Part shown: in pieces, positions 38,031-49,711 of the stretch
How positions within the stretch are numbered: the first letter of the stretch is position 1
Layout: each line of letters starts with the position of its first letter
From: Photorhabdus laumondii subsp. laumondii
GTDB taxonomy: Bacteria > Pseudomonadota > Gammaproteobacteria > Enterobacterales > Enterobacteriaceae
Length of the DNA stretch: 64,000 nucleotides
Assembly (NCBI RefSeq): GCF_003343245.1
Contig: NZ_CP024901.1
Coordinates: forward strand, 4,774,001-4,838,000
Direction: 5' to 3'
Translations under genes and position numbers: made by a program
The notes under the pieces: generated by a model
The model's input: the letters and a program-made list of their open reading frames with translations, nothing else
Databases searched by the model: none
Told to the model about the DNA's origin: nothing

Positions 38031-39827
38031 GTGCAAATCTTTAATGCCGATCTCGCGATTATCGGAGCCGGAGGCGCAGGCCTACGAGCCGCAATTGCCG
38101 CCGCTGAGGCTAATCCTCAGATGAAGATTGCTCTGATCTCAAAAGTTTACCCAATGCGTAGCCACACTGTGGCAGCGGAAGGTGGATCAGCAGCAGTCAC
38201 CCAAGCTCACGACTCCTATGACTTCCATTTCAACGATACCGTATCCGGTGGTGACTGGTTATGCGAGCAAGATGTTGTTGAATATTTCGTCGAACATTGC
38301 CCGACAGAAATGATCCAACTAGAACAGTGGGGCTGTCCGTGGAGCCGTAAGGAAGATGGTTCCGTCAACGTGCGTCGTTTTGGTGGTATGAAGATAGAGC
38401 GCACTTGGTTCGCTGCGGATAAAACTGGCTTCCACATGTTACACACGCTATTCCAAACCTCCCTTAAGTATCCTCAAATTCAACGCTTTGATGAGCATTT
38501 TGTCCTCGATATTCTGGTAGATGAAGGACAAGCGCGCGGCCTAGTTGCGCTGAATATGATGGAAGGCACCAAAATTCAGATCAGGGCTAATGCCGTTATT
38601 ATGGCAACTGGTGGCGCAGGCCGTGTATACCGTTACAATACCAACGGCGGTATCGTGACCGGTGATGGTATGGGCATGGCATTCCGTCACGGCGTACCAC
38701 TGCGTGATATGGAGTTTGTTCAGTATCATCCAACCGGACTGCCGGGTTCCGGTATCCTAATGACAGAAGGTTGTCGTGGTGAAGGCGGAATTTTGGTCAA
38801 CAAAGATGGCTACCGCTATTTACAAGATTATGGCCTCGGCCCCGAGACACCATTAGGCAAACCTGAAAACAAATATATGGAACTGGGTCCCCGTGACAAA
38901 GTTTCTCAGGCTTTTTGGCATGAATGGCGTGCCGGTCGTACTATTTCAACTCCACGTGGCAATGTGGTTTATCTCGATCTACGCCATTTGGGGGAGAAGA
39001 AATTACTTGAACGCCTACCCTTCATCTGTGAACTGGCAAAGGCATATGTTGGTGTTGATCCCGTTAAAGAGCCCATTCCGGTCCGGCCTACTGCACATTA
39101 CACTATGGGTGGTATCGAAACTGACCAGAAATGTGAAACTCGCATTAAAGGGCTGTTCGCTGTTGGTGAATGTTCTTCCATTGGCCTGCATGGTGCAAAC
39201 CGCCTTGGTTCCAATTCTCTGGCTGAATTGGTGGTCTTTGGCCGTCTGGCGGGTGAAGAAGCAGTAAAACATGTTCAACAAACCAAACCCATTAATGACC
39301 GCACATTGGATGCTCAGGCATGTGATGTAGTCGCACGTTTGAACAACTTGCTGAAACAAAAAGGGACGGAAAGTTGGTCGAAGATCCGTGATGAAATGGG
39401 TATCTCGATGGAAGAAGGCTGCGGTATCTACCGCACCCCTGAACTCATGCTAAAAACGATCGATAAGATTGCTGAACTAAAAGATCGCTTCAAACGGGTG
39501 AAAATCACCGATAACAGCAATGTGTTCAACACTGATCTACTGTACACCATTGAGCTTGGCTTTAGCCTGGATGTAGCTGAATGTATGATTCACTCTGCGA
39601 TAAACCGTAAAGAGTCCCGTGGCGCTCATCAACGTCTGGATGAAGGTTGTACCGAACGTGATGATGAAAAATGCCTAAAACATACGCTCGCTTTCTATGA
39701 CCCTGAAAGTGTTCCTCACCTAGAATACAGTGATGTGAAAATCACCAAATCCATCCCCGCAAAACGTGTATATGGCGGTGAAGCCGCAGCACAAGAGAAA
39801 AAGTATAAGGAGCAGGAGAATGGTTGA
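38031..39827 (+). CDS. frdA: Fumarate reductase flavoprotein subunit
   Basis: A 598-residue flavoprotein with covalent FAD that reduces fumarate to succinate in anaerobic respiration. It has the dinucleotide site [12 protein letters not shown] near the N-terminus, [12 protein letters not shown] with the FAD-linking His (about residue 45), and active-site [23 protein letters not shown] (two runs). The start is GTG (38031) with GGAG upstream. It overlaps frdB by eight bases. Confidence 0.97.
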   Translation: MQIFNADLAIIGAGGAGLRAAIAAAEANPQMKIALISKVYPMRSHTVAAEGGSAAVTQAHDSYDFHFNDTVSGGDWLCEQDVVEYFVEHCPTEMIQLEQWGCPWSRKEDGSVNVRRFGGMKIERTWFAADKTGFHMLHTLFQTSLKYPQIQRFDEHFVLDILVDEGQARGLVALNMMEGTKIQIRANAVIMATGGAGRVYRYNTNGGIVTGDGMGMAFRHGVPLRDMEFVQYHPTGLPGSGILMTEGCRGEGGILVNKDGYRYLQDYGLGPETPLGKPENKYMELGPRDKVSQAFWHEWRAGRTISTPRGNVVYLDLRHLGEKKLLERLPFICELAKAYVGVDPVKEPIPVRPTAHYTMGGIETDQKCETRIKGLFAVGECSSIGLHGANRLGSNSLAELVVFGRLAGEEAVKHVQQTKPINDRTLDAQACDVVARLNNLLKQKGTESWSKIRDEMGISMEEGCGIYRTPELMLKTIDKIAELKDRFKRVKITDNSNVFNTDLLYTIELGFSLDVAECMIHSAINRKESRGAHQRLDEGCTERDDEKCLKHTLAFYDPESVPHLEYSDVKITKSIPAKRVYGGEAAAQEKKYKEQENG

Positions 39828-40554
39828 TATGAACACCCTGAGAATGGAGGTCATGCGCTATAACCCGGAAAGTGACCATAAACCCCATTTTATAACCTAT
39901 GAGATTCCTTATGATGAGCAGACTTCTCTACTTGATGCCCTAGGTTACATTAAAGACAATCTCGCTCCCGATCTCTCTTACCGCTGGTCTTGCCGTATGG
40001 CTATCTGTGGTTCTTGCGGCATGATGGTTAACCGTGTGCCGAAACTGGCCTGTAAAACCTTCCTGCGTGATTATCCTCAAGGAATGAAAGTTGAAGCGCT
40101 GGCTAACTTTCCGATTGAACGTGACCTGGTCGTTGATATGACCCACTTCATTGAAAGCCTGGAAGCGATCAAACCATACATCATTGGGAATGACCGTAGA
40201 CCTTCTGACGGCCCAAATATTCAAACTCCAGCACAGATGGCAAAATATCATCAATTTTCCGGCTGTATCAACTGTGGCTTATGTTATGCCGCTTGCCCTC
40301 AGTTTGGTCTGAACCCTGAATTTATCGGCCCGGCGGCGATCACGCTGGCTCACCGTTACAACCTCGACAACCGAGACCACGGTAAGAAGAAGCGTATGCC
40401 CCAACTTAATAGCCAGAATGGGGTATGGAGCTGTACATTCGTTGGTTACTGTTCTGAGGTCTGTCCGAAACATGTCGATCCAGCCGCGGCTATCCAACAA
40501 GGCAAGATCGAAAGCGCGAAAGACTTCATGATCGCCATGCTAAAACCACAATAA
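39820..40554 (+). CDS. frdB: Fumarate reductase iron-sulfur subunit
   Basis: A 244-residue subunit carrying three Fe-S clusters. The N-terminal 2Fe-2S ligands are in [15 protein letters not shown] plus a later LAC; the 4Fe-4S/3Fe-4S ligands in [15 protein letters not shown] and [13 protein letters not shown]. It links menaquinol oxidation in FrdCD to FrdA. The start at 39820 (MVDMNTL) matches E. coli and overlaps frdA; GGAG precedes it. Confidence 0.97.
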   Translation: MVDMNTLRMEVMRYNPESDHKPHFITYEIPYDEQTSLLDALGYIKDNLAPDLSYRWSCRMAICGSCGMMVNRVPKLACKTFLRDYPQGMKVEALANFPIERDLVVDMTHFIESLEAIKPYIIGNDRRPSDGPNIQTPAQMAKYHQFSGCINCGLCYAACPQFGLNPEFIGPAAITLAHRYNLDNRDHGKKKRMPQLNSQNGVWSCTFVGYCSEVCPKHVDPAAAIQQGKIESAKDFMIAMLKPQ

Positions 40555-40570
40555 GGGGAGAAAGAAAGTA

Positions 40571-40963
40571 ATGACGACTAAACGCAAACCTTATATCCGC
40601 AGCATGGCTCCCAACTGGTGGCAGAAACTGGGCTTTTACCGCTTCTATATCCTGCGTGAAAGTACCGCAGTGACGACTATGTGGTTCAGTATCTTACTGA
40701 TATACGGTCTATTCGCTCTAAAAGGTGGTACCCAAAGCTGGCATGAATTTGTCACGTTCCTGCAAAATCCCGTCATCCTGCTGGTTAATATCATCACTCT
40801 GCTAGGTGCTCTGCTGCATACTAAAACCTGGTTTGAGCTAGCGCCGAAAGCAGCTAACATCGTGATAAAAGGCGAAAAGATGGGTTCTGGGCCAGTAATC
40901 AAACTGCTATGGGCCGTCACTATTATCGTCACCATGATTATCTTAGGTATAGCCTTACTTTAA
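40571..40963 (+). CDS. frdC: Fumarate reductase membrane subunit C
   Basis: A 130-residue membrane anchor with three TM helices; with FrdD it binds menaquinol and docks FrdAB. It starts [29 protein letters not shown] (two runs), with the conserved quinone-site Glu in YILRES. It follows frdB by 16 bp. Confidence 0.96.
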   Translation: MTTKRKPYIRSMAPNWWQKLGFYRFYILRESTAVTTMWFSILLIYGLFALKGGTQSWHEFVTFLQNPVILLVNIITLLGALLHTKTWFELAPKAANIVIKGEKMGSGPVIKLLWAVTIIVTMIILGIALL

Positions 40964-40979
40964 CCTCAAGGAGGATCTA

Positions 40980-41333
40980 ATGAATCAAATACCTAAACGT
41001 TCCGATGAGCCGATTTTTTGGGGATTATTTGGTGCCGGTGGTATGTGGGGCGCAATTGTGGCTCCAGCCATTATTTTACTCGTCGCCATCCTTTTGCCAT
41101 TGGAAGTCGCGCCGGAAGCGTTAAGCTACGCACGAATTCTGGCTTTCTGTCAGAGCCTTATTGGTCGTGCGTTCCTATTGCTGATGATTATTCTACCACT
41201 ATGGTGCGGTTTACACCGTATCCACCACGGTATGCATGACCTGAAAATTCATATCCCTGCGAGTAAATGGATTTTCTACGGCTTGGCAGCGATTCTGAGT
41301 GTTGTCGCTATCATCGGCGTTTTTACTCTGTAG
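40980..41333 (+). CDS. frdD: Fumarate reductase membrane subunit D
   Basis: A 117-residue membrane anchor with three TM helices, partner of FrdC. It starts [20 protein letters not shown] and contains the conserved [14 protein letters not shown] loop. GGAGG lies before the ATG. In E. coli ampC, blc and others follow; here an IS982 element follows 110 bp later. Confidence 0.96.
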   Translation: MNQIPKRSDEPIFWGLFGAGGMWGAIVAPAIILLVAILLPLEVAPEALSYARILAFCQSLIGRAFLLLMIILPLWCGLHRIHHGMHDLKIHIPASKWIFYGLAAILSVVAIIGVFTL

Positions 41334-41443
41334 TCGAACAACAACGAGCTGAACACTATTTCTGCAATGCAGCGGCATCTGGAGAAGAGGCATGAAACGA
41401 CTACAAAAAGTCGGTATTTCTTGATAAAGAATATCCTATATTA

Positions 41444-42433
41444 ACCCGAATTCTGGATAAGAAATTGACGAGAAGCCTGTTCCAGGAGCAAAGTTTTGGT
41501 GTGCACCAAAAACAGCTCCGAGGGGGGAACAGGCTATGGACAACTTAGTTGAAATTTTCTGTGATGTCGATGATTTTTGCCGTTTTTTCATCCCTCAATG
41601 GGAACAATTTTGTCTCGATAGCGGGCATCGTTTACGCCGCCGACAAGGTCATATGTATCCCAGTGAAATCATGACCATTTTGATCCTTTTTCATATGTCG
41701 CATTACCGTGATTTTAAACATTTTTATCTAGAACATATTTGGAAATATCACCATAAGGATTTTCCAACCTTGCTTAGCTATCCTCGTTTTGTCAGTGTGG
41801 CTCCTTCCGTTTTGGTGCCATTATGCAGCTATCTGACTCAATTAAAAGGGAAACCCACAGGCATTGCTTTTATTGATTCCACCCGTTTGAGTGTCTGCCA
41901 TAACATTCGCATCCCTCGACATAAGGTCTTTGCGGGGATAGCAAAGCGCGGAAAAAATTCAATGGGCTGGTTTTACGGTTTCAAATTACACCTGGTTGTC
42001 AATCATCAGGGTGAAATTCTCGCGCTTAAAGTGACTCCGGGTAATGTGGATGATCGGGAACCTGTTCGTGAATTATCAAAAGAATTAACGGGTTCTCTTT
42101 ACGGTGACAAAGGTTACCTCAGCCAGGAATTGGCGGACGATTTAGCTAAAACCGATGTCACTTTCATCACGAAAAAACGGCGTAACATGAAAGCGAGTAT
42201 GCAAGCTGAGTGGGATAAGATAATGTTAAAAAAGCGTTTTATCATTGAAACGATTAATGGGCAATTAAAAACTCTTTCTCAAATAGAGCATTCCCGCCAC
42301 CGAAGTATAAAAGGCTTTCTGTTGTGCGTTTTAGGTGGATTGATTGCTTACTGCCTTAAATTGAAGAAGCCATCACTGAAAGTTTTCTACTCAGAAGACG
42401 ATTTTTCAATGACGGATTAAGCAGAATTCGGGT
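41444..42433 (+). mobile_element. IS982-family insertion sequence, copy 2
   Basis: A 990-bp element with ACCCGAATTCTG terminal inverted repeats and a 7-bp duplication TATATTA (41437-41443 and 42434-42440). The right-hand duplication is fused to the end of repeat copy E, so the IS inserted at or into the end of that repeat. Confidence 0.93.
41536..42420 (+). CDS. IS982-family transposase (copy 2)
   Basis: A 294-residue DDE transposase, full length, with the same catalytic blocks as copy 1 (IAFIDSTRLSVC, SLYGDKGYLSQE, KKRFIIETINGQLK). It differs from copy 1 at scattered positions (for example the stretch around residues 25-37), so the two copies come from separate arrivals or an old duplication. 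Confidence 0.95.
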   Translation: MDNLVEIFCDVDDFCRFFIPQWEQFCLDSGHRLRRRQGHMYPSEIMTILILFHMSHYRDFKHFYLEHIWKYHHKDFPTLLSYPRFVSVAPSVLVPLCSYLTQLKGKPTGIAFIDSTRLSVCHNIRIPRHKVFAGIAKRGKNSMGWFYGFKLHLVVNHQGEILALKVTPGNVDDREPVRELSKELTGSLYGDKGYLSQELADDLAKTDVTFITKKRRNMKASMQAEWDKIMLKKRFIIETINGQLKTLSQIEHSRHRSIKGFLLCVLGGLIAYCLKLKKPSLKVFYSEDDFSMTD

Positions 42434-42435
42434 TA

Positions 42436-42563
42436 TATTACCCTATGGATTTCAAGGTGCATCGCGACGGCAAGGGAGCGAATCCCCGGGAGCATAGATA
42501 ACGATGTGACCGGGGTGAGTGAGTGCAGCCAACAAAGAGGCAACTTGAAAGATGACAGGTATA
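42436..42563 (-). repeat. 128-bp intergenic repeat, copy E (inverted)
   Basis: The family consensus on the minus strand: CCCTATGGATTTCAAGG at the left and ACTTGAAAGATGACAGGTATA at the right. Both ends are slightly altered (TATTACCC instead of TATACCC; AGGTATA instead of GGGTATA). It abuts the IS982 target duplication. Confidence 0.88.
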
Positions 42564-42609
42564 GAAGCTGCACTGCCAAAATGTGAAACCTTTGGAGTGC
42601 AGTTCAATA

Positions 42610-42924
42610 TTAACTGGACAATTTCAGACCGATAATACCGGCGATAATCAGAGCAAAACTTAAAATCCTGGCAAAGCTTGCAGATTCACCAAACACTATA
42701 ATGCCAAAAATAGCGGTACCCACTGCACCTATTCCAGTCCAGACCGCATAAGCTGTACCTATTGGTAAACCTTTCATTGCATAAGCAAGCAATCCCATAC
42801 TGAGCGCCACAGCACTGGCTGTAATAAGGCTCGGTATCAACCGGGTGAAACCATGAGTATATTTCAGGCCAACCGCCCAGACGACTTCGAATAAACCAGC
42901 AATAACAAGAACAAACCAGGACAT
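42610..42924 (-). CDS. sugE: Guanidinium exporter Gdx (SugE)
   Basis: A 104-residue small multidrug resistance (SMR) protein with four TM helices, functioning as a dual-topology dimer. The essential Glu lies in [15 protein letters not shown] (residue 13), and [15 protein letters not shown] is typical of the Gdx/SugE branch, which exports guanidinium. The open frame extends to 43065, but the family start is MSWFVLV at 42924. The stretch upstream forms a guanidine-II riboswitch, which supports both the start and the function. Confidence 0.93.
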
Positions 42925-42947
42925 ATCAACGCCCCATAATAGTGTTG

Positions 42948-42991
42948 TGGAGTCGTCCCCAGAAAACGGCAGTATATCCAGGTCGTCCCGG
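42948..42991 (-). ncRNA. Guanidine-II (mini-ykkC) riboswitch upstream of sugE
   Basis: Two short hairpins with ACGA loops on the minus strand: CCGGGACGACCTGG (42991-42978) and TGGGGACGACTCCA (42961-42948), 16 bp apart. GGGACGRCCY-type stems with ACGR loops in tandem define the mini-ykkC motif, which binds guanidine. The second hairpin lies 24 bp before the sugE ATG, placed to mask translation initiation in the ligand-free state. Known targets include sugE in gamma-proteobacteria. Confidence 0.92.
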
Positions 42992-43149
42992 ATAACCATT
43001 AGAAACAGTGATAAATTATAGTCGTGTAAAATGGCAGTATCAATAACACAATATCGTGAGCTCAAAAGACATGACTAGCCATGCCCTCTGTATAAGAAAA
43101 ACCACAGCCTGCTTCCAGAACTGCGGCTTTTATCAAATATCGTCGGTAA

Positions 43150-43716
43150 TTATTTTACGCGAGAAACGTATTCACCAGAACGGGTATCTACTTTAATCAC
43201 TTCACCAATTTGAACAAACAGAGGTACTTTAACTACAGCACCAGTGTTCAAGGTTGCTGGTTTACCACCCGTACCTGCGGTATCACCTTTTAGACCTGGA
43301 TCAGTATCAGTAATTTCTAATTCAACAAAGTTTGGTGGAGTCACAGAAATAGGCTGACCATTCCACAGCGTCAGGATACACTCAGCTTGTTCTACTAACC
43401 ATTTCGCATTATCGCCAACTGCTTTTTCATCAGCAGCTAACTGCTCGAAGGTTTCGTTATTCATAAAGTGCCAAAACTCACCATCGTTATACAGGTAAGT
43501 CAGGTTCATATCCATCACGTCAGCGGATTCTACAGAGTCAGTAGATTTGAACGTCTTTTCCAGCAATTTACCGGAAATCAGCTTACGAATACGGACACGG
43601 GCAAACGCCTGACCTTTACCCGGCTTCACGAATTCACTTTCAAGAATAGCGCACGGCTCGCCATCTAACATGATTTTAAGACCTGAACGGAATTCATTGG
43701 TACTATAAGTAGCCAT
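43150..43716 (-). CDS. efp: Translation elongation factor P
   Basis: A 188-residue factor that rescues ribosomes stalled at polyproline. The modified Lys34 is in [10 protein letters not shown], the site that EpmA/EpmB decorate with beta-lysine. Length and C-terminus ([11 protein letters not shown]) match E. coli. It is divergent from epmB with 37 bp between them. Confidence 0.97.
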   Translation of the reverse strand: MATYSTNEFRSGLKIMLDGEPCAILESEFVKPGKGQAFARVRIRKLISGKLLEKTFKSTDSVESADVMDMNLTYLYNDGEFWHFMNNETFEQLAADEKAVGDNAKWLVEQAECILTLWNGQPISVTPPNFVELEITDTDPGLKGDTAGTGGKPATLNTGAVVKVPLFVQIGEVIKVDTRSGEYVSRVK

Positions 43717-43753
43717 GGAGATCCTCTTTTAAACAAAATGGCTTAGCCAAAAA

Positions 43754-44782
43754 ATGGCGCACATTATAACCCCAAAGATCATCATCAGAGAAGACTGGTT
43801 GAAACAACTTACAGATGTTATTACCGATCCTGATGAATTATTACAATTATTATCTTTAGATAAACACCCGACCTTGACCAAGGGGAGCGGCGCACGTCGC
43901 CTGTTTCCACTACGGGTACCCAGAGCTTTTGTTACGCGTATGCAAGTAAGCGATCCTAATGATCCGCTGCTACTTCAGGTCATAACGACACCAGAAGAAT
44001 TCACGCTTACGCCGGGTTTTTCTACCGATCCTCTGGATGAACAGCGCAGTGCTGTCCCCGGCCTATTACATAAATACCGTAATCGCGCACTGTTGCTGGT
44101 TAAAGGAGGATGCGCGATTAACTGCCGTTATTGCTTCCGACGTCATTTCCCATACGAAGATAACAAAGGTAATAAACGCAATTGGCAACAAGCGTTAGAT
44201 TATATTCAGCAACATCCTGAACTTGATGAGATTATCTTCTCCGGTGGCGATCCTTTAATGGCAAAAGATCATGAACTTGACTGGCTGATCAGCAATCTGG
44301 AAAAGATTTCTCATATTAAACGACTGCGTATTCACACTCGTCTGCCTGTAGTTATTCCTGCCCGGATCACAACAACGCTTTGCGATCGACTGGCACAATC
44401 GAGATTACAGGTGATCATGGTGACACATATCAATCATGCTAATGAGATCGACCAATCCTTACGGAACAGTATGATATTGCTGAAACAAGCAGGTATTACG
44501 TTACTCAATCAAAGTGTGCTGTTACGCGGTATCAATAATCATTCTGATACTCTGGCTGACCTGAGCAATGCTCTGTTTGATGCAGGTATTCTACCTTACT
44601 ACATTCACGTGCTGGATAAAGTACAAGGAGCCGCTCATTTTATGGTCAATGATGAAGAAGCCAAGGGGCTTATCCGGGAATTGCTGACAAAAATTTCAGG
44701 TTATTTAGTACCACGTCTCGCAAGGGAAATCGGCGGAGAACCGAGTAAGACACCTCTTGATCTGGGATTAAGGCAAAACTAA
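43754..44782 (+). CDS. epmB: Lysine 2,3-aminomutase-like EF-P modification enzyme EpmB
   Basis: A 342-residue radical SAM enzyme that makes (R)-beta-lysine for EpmA. The cluster motif C-x3-C-x2-C is seen in GGCAINCRYCFRRHFPYE (about residues 117-134), followed by IIFSGGDPL. PLP-site Lys near the C-terminus (DLGLRQN end region and HVLDKVQGAAHF). It is divergent from efp as in E. coli (yjeK). Confidence 0.95.
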   Translation: MAHIITPKIIIREDWLKQLTDVITDPDELLQLLSLDKHPTLTKGSGARRLFPLRVPRAFVTRMQVSDPNDPLLLQVITTPEEFTLTPGFSTDPLDEQRSAVPGLLHKYRNRALLLVKGGCAINCRYCFRRHFPYEDNKGNKRNWQQALDYIQQHPELDEIIFSGGDPLMAKDHELDWLISNLEKISHIKRLRIHTRLPVVIPARITTTLCDRLAQSRLQVIMVTHINHANEIDQSLRNSMILLKQAGITLLNQSVLLRGINNHSDTLADLSNALFDAGILPYYIHVLDKVQGAAHFMVNDEEAKGLIRELLTKISGYLVPRLAREIGGEPSKTPLDLGLRQN

Positions 44783-44792
44783 CAAAAAATTC

Positions 44793-44819
44793 ATGCCCGG
44801 ATACTTTTCAGCCGGGCAT
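44793..44819 (+). terminator. Hairpin between convergent epmB and yjeI
   Basis: ATGCCCGG / CCGGGCAT stem (44793-44800 with 44812-44819) between convergent genes; probably ends epmB transcription. Confidence 0.65.
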
Positions 44820-44841
44820 ACCATTCAAATTCTGAATGTCA

Positions 44842-45186
44842 TTACTGACATTTATAGACTTGACCGATCATCTTACTGTCCAGTGGCGCAAAGCTCGATA
44901 ACAGACTTTCACTCGGACTGGTGACTCCATAAATCACATTTCCCCCCATGACTGCGGCTTTATTGCGTAAATCATTGGCTGCCCCACGCATTGAGCTGCT
45001 TTCATTACTTACACCAGTCATCCAATTGCTTTGAGTACCGGTTACTTCACCTAATAACTGGCACTCGCTGCCTGGCTTAGTATCAACAAATCGAACCTGT
45101 GAACCACCAGAAGTTAATTGGTTAGTCGTTGTACACCCTGCCAATAGTAACAATACTGAAGCACTGAGCAAAACTTTAATTCGCAT
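44842..45186 (-). CDS. yjeI: YjeI family lipoprotein (DUF4156)
   Basis: A 114-residue predicted lipoprotein: the lipobox LLLLAGC gives Cys about 18. The body has SECQLLGEVTG, SMRGAANDLRNKAAVMGGNVIYG and ends IGQVYKC, as in E. coli YjeI, which lies in the same place between epmB and groEL. Function unknown. The ATG at 45186 has AGGA upstream; an in-frame start at 45219 is rejected. Confidence 0.88.
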   Translation of the reverse strand: MRIKVLLSASVLLLLAGCTTTNQLTSGGSQVRFVDTKPGSECQLLGEVTGTQSNWMTGVSNESSSMRGAANDLRNKAAVMGGNVIYGVTSPSESLLSSFAPLDSKMIGQVYKCQ

Positions 45187-45969
45187 GTTTTTCCTCACCC
45201 ATTGTTGGAAATTCGACAATTAATCATCAATATACCTTGTTGTACACCAATATCGCAAAAAATAATTTATAAAGTCATCCTTCAATAAAGTGTTTAGGTC
45301 AAAAATATTTTATGCCAAGGTGAATGCAGTAAGAAAATAGAGAAAAATAATCGAATAAATAACATGAATAAGTTTGATAAATGCTTTATCTTCAAAAAAA
45401 CATCACTCATTAATCAATACATAAATTATCTATCAAAAAAGCCTTTTATCCATGATATTGACTAACAGATAGAACACTAAAAATATTATTATACCCGTCA
45501 TCTTTCAAGTTGCCTCTTTGTTGGCTGCACTCTCTCACCCCGGTCACATAGTTCTCTATGCTCCCGGGGATTCACTCCCTTACCGTCGCGATCCATCTTG
45601 AAATCCATAGGGTATATTTCCTGTTGGCATATTTATGTTTATTTTTCCATCTGATAAATTCAATTCCCATGTTGCGAATGATATTAAATTTAAACCATCT
45701 CGCTCAAAACACTATTAGAACATCTATCAACAGTTGTGATTCGATAATATCTCACGACAATTTTTTATTGAGCAATTATTTGACGTTATATCCCATAAAA
45801 ACGCCACATATTAATAGGGTTAAATTTCATGTGGATTTTGTTGTATGTAAATAATGATACTTTTTTAACATGGATTCAAGAAACCGTGCCCCATTTGGAT
45901 AGAAATACCTCCATTGACACCACGATAATGGGCCATCAAACATTTTCGTGGCATCATATTTTCCGACTA
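45187..45969. other. AT-rich gap between yjeI and the LysR gene
   Basis: It holds repeat copy F (45490-45616). The rest (45187-45489 and 45617-45969) is AT-rich without a supported gene; short open frames overlap the repeat or the LysR 3' end. Confidence 0.6.
45490..45616 (+). repeat. 127-bp intergenic repeat, copy F
   Basis: Complete copy: TATACCCGTCATC at the left, ATCCATAGGGTATA at the right, same core as the others. Confidence 0.9.
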
Positions 45970-46878
45970 TCACCATCCATCACCAATGTGGATACGCTCT
46001 GTCAGATAGTCCAGAAATACCCGTACCCGTGATGGGAGCTGCCTACCTTGGCCGACAAAAACTGCATATATTTCTTCCTTATCGCCAGGATTATAGTTCT
46101 CAAGTACAGGTAGCAACAAACCGCTCCGAATATCAGCATCCACATGGAAACGAGCTAATCGTGCTAAGCCAAGTCCTGCTATTGCAGCTTTACGCATGGT
46201 TTCTCCATCACCAAGTAGCAAGTTCCCTGAAGGCAATTGTTGCCCCCACTCTTCCGAATCGATGAAAGGCCAAGCTTTCATATGACGGGTAAAACCAAAA
46301 CCAAGTCGATTGTAGCGCCCTAGATCGCTAGGCATAGAGGGTATCCCCATCCTTTCAAGGTATGAAGGAGATCCTACCACAACCATTCGACTTGCCCCCA
46401 ACTTGCGTACCATGAAACATGAATCGTCCAGAGGACCGGTACGAATCGCCACATCACTACGATCATCAAGTAAATCCACTATCAAGTCACATAATGAGAT
46501 GTCGAGTGTGATCTCTGGATAACGTTGCAGGAAATCCGGTAGTAAAGGCATCAAGCAATGTTTTCCAAACGCAACATGACAATTCACACGTATCCGTCCA
46601 CGTAGCGCGGTTCCCTGATTTGCTTCTTGTTCTGCGGCTATGATGTCCTCCAAAATTCTGACACTACGTTCATAGAAAACAGAACCTTCAGCCGTTAACT
46701 GAAGTTTACGTGTCGTTCTATTCAGCAGCCGTACACCAAGTCGCATCTCAAGTCGATTAATAAGCTTACTGACTGCTGACGGCGTCATATCGAGCTTACG
46801 AGCAGCAGCAGAGAGACCTTCCGACTCAATTACTTGAACGAATACAGCCATTTCGGTGGATCGATTAAATTTGTGCAT
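45970..46878 (-). CDS. LysR-family transcriptional regulator
   Basis: A 302-residue regulator. The N-terminal winged helix is typical (MAVFVQVIESEGLSAAARKLDMTPSAVSKLINRLE in several runs, residues 9-43), followed by the substrate-binding domain (GRIRVNCHVAFGKHCLMPLLP; DVAIRTGPLDDS). It resembles the subgroup that controls quinone/alkyl reductases or drug genes. No divergent target gene is visible; the upstream 645 bp lead to groEL. Effector unknown. Confidence 0.9.
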   Translation of the reverse strand: MHKFNRSTEMAVFVQVIESEGLSAAARKLDMTPSAVSKLINRLEMRLGVRLLNRTTRKLQLTAEGSVFYERSVRILEDIIAAEQEANQGTALRGRIRVNCHVAFGKHCLMPLLPDFLQRYPEITLDISLCDLIVDLLDDRSDVAIRTGPLDDSCFMVRKLGASRMVVVGSPSYLERMGIPSMPSDLGRYNRLGFGFTRHMKAWPFIDSEEWGQQLPSGNLLLGDGETMRKAAIAGLGLARLARFHVDADIRSGLLLPVLENYNPGDKEEIYAVFVGQGRQLPSRVRVFLDYLTERIHIGDGW

Positions 46879-47210
46879 AGATATTTGAATTATTTTCCAA
46901 AGTCCTATGGATAAATGAATTTTAGTCTAATAAGCTCATTTTTTCTAAGTTTAAGGAAATATTTTTTTCTTTAAGAATTTCCCCTATGCCAAATCATCTT
47001 TAATTACTTAACACCTTGAATCGCTTTTTAAGCTAATGAAGAGGGCAATCACTTTGTAAAACCGCAGTTTCACATGGTGCAGGTTCAAGTGCAGCATTGC
47101 ACAAACTTTAATCACGAGTATAGCAGCACTACAGAAGGAAATAGGAGAAGAGAACGTTATAGCAAGAGCAGCCTCTTGTATCGTTCATTGAAACATCAGC
47201 AAAAATAAAG

Positions 47211-47431
47211 TTGACGGGAAAGTACTTCAGCTATCCTAGTGGACTTATTACTTGGTAAACACGATGCCGTTTCATCACAATATTGGGAGCAACATCACTG
47301 GGAGCAACACCACTTCAACGTACGTTTTTCATAAATATTACGGAAATACAGGAGGCTTTCACCCCTATCTGAAATCAGACCCGGAGACCGATATCCAAGC
47401 TTGAACCTCAGCCCGGATATCGAATTTTTTT
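47211..47431 (+). ncRNA. Candidate small RNA gene
   Basis: TTGACG (47211-47216) and TATCCT (47232-47237), spaced 15 bp, could start a transcript near 47245. It would end at the intrinsic terminator CGATATCC / GGATATCG (47389-47396 with 47415-47422) followed by seven T. No open frame of note lies between, and no annotated gene on this strand needs the terminator. The 15-bp spacer is short, so the promoter call is weak. No known small RNA is recognised. Confidence 0.35.
47389..47431 (+). terminator. Orphan intrinsic terminator
   Basis: An 8-bp perfect stem, 18-nt loop, then AATTTTTTT on the plus strand. The nearest upstream gene on this strand is more than 2 kb away. Confidence 0.7.
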
Positions 47432-47524
47432 AAATGCTATTTTAGCGGGGTGGGAATATTCACCATGATATTAATCGGTGACCACGATGGACGTAACCCG
47501 CTCGGCTAGCGACCTATGCGGCTA

Positions 47525-49183
<1,659 letters not shown>

Positions 49184-49220
49184 TTAAATTCGTTCAGTTA
49201 AGAAGATCTAAGCGCAACAA

Positions 49221-49586
<366 letters not shown>

Positions 49587-49598
49587 TCATAATAAATT

Positions 49599-49627
49599 AA
49601 ATGGGGGCCTATTTATGATACTTCAAG
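49599..49627 (-). promoter_or_regulatory. Sigma-32 heat-shock promoter of groESL
   Basis: On the minus strand CTTGAA (49627-49622), a 15-bp spacer, then CCCCATTT (49606-49599): a consensus match to the RpoH promoter CTTGAA-N13-15-CCCCATNT. It lies about 85 bp before groES. Confidence 0.92.
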
Positions 49628-49711
49628 GGCAGGCAAAAAAATATTTTACTTTTTTCTTGCCCACAGAAAAAAACCGATGATTAAACCAAACATTCAGAAA
49701 ATGGCCGCTTA

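Larger units (their letters stand above)
46879..47524. other. Gene-free region between LysR gene and groEL
   Basis: The 646 bp contain no protein gene I can support. They are less AT-rich than other gaps and hold a near-consensus promoter and a strong plus-strand terminator (listed separately), plus a GGGAGCAACA-CACT direct repeat near 47288-47313. Confidence 0.6.
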
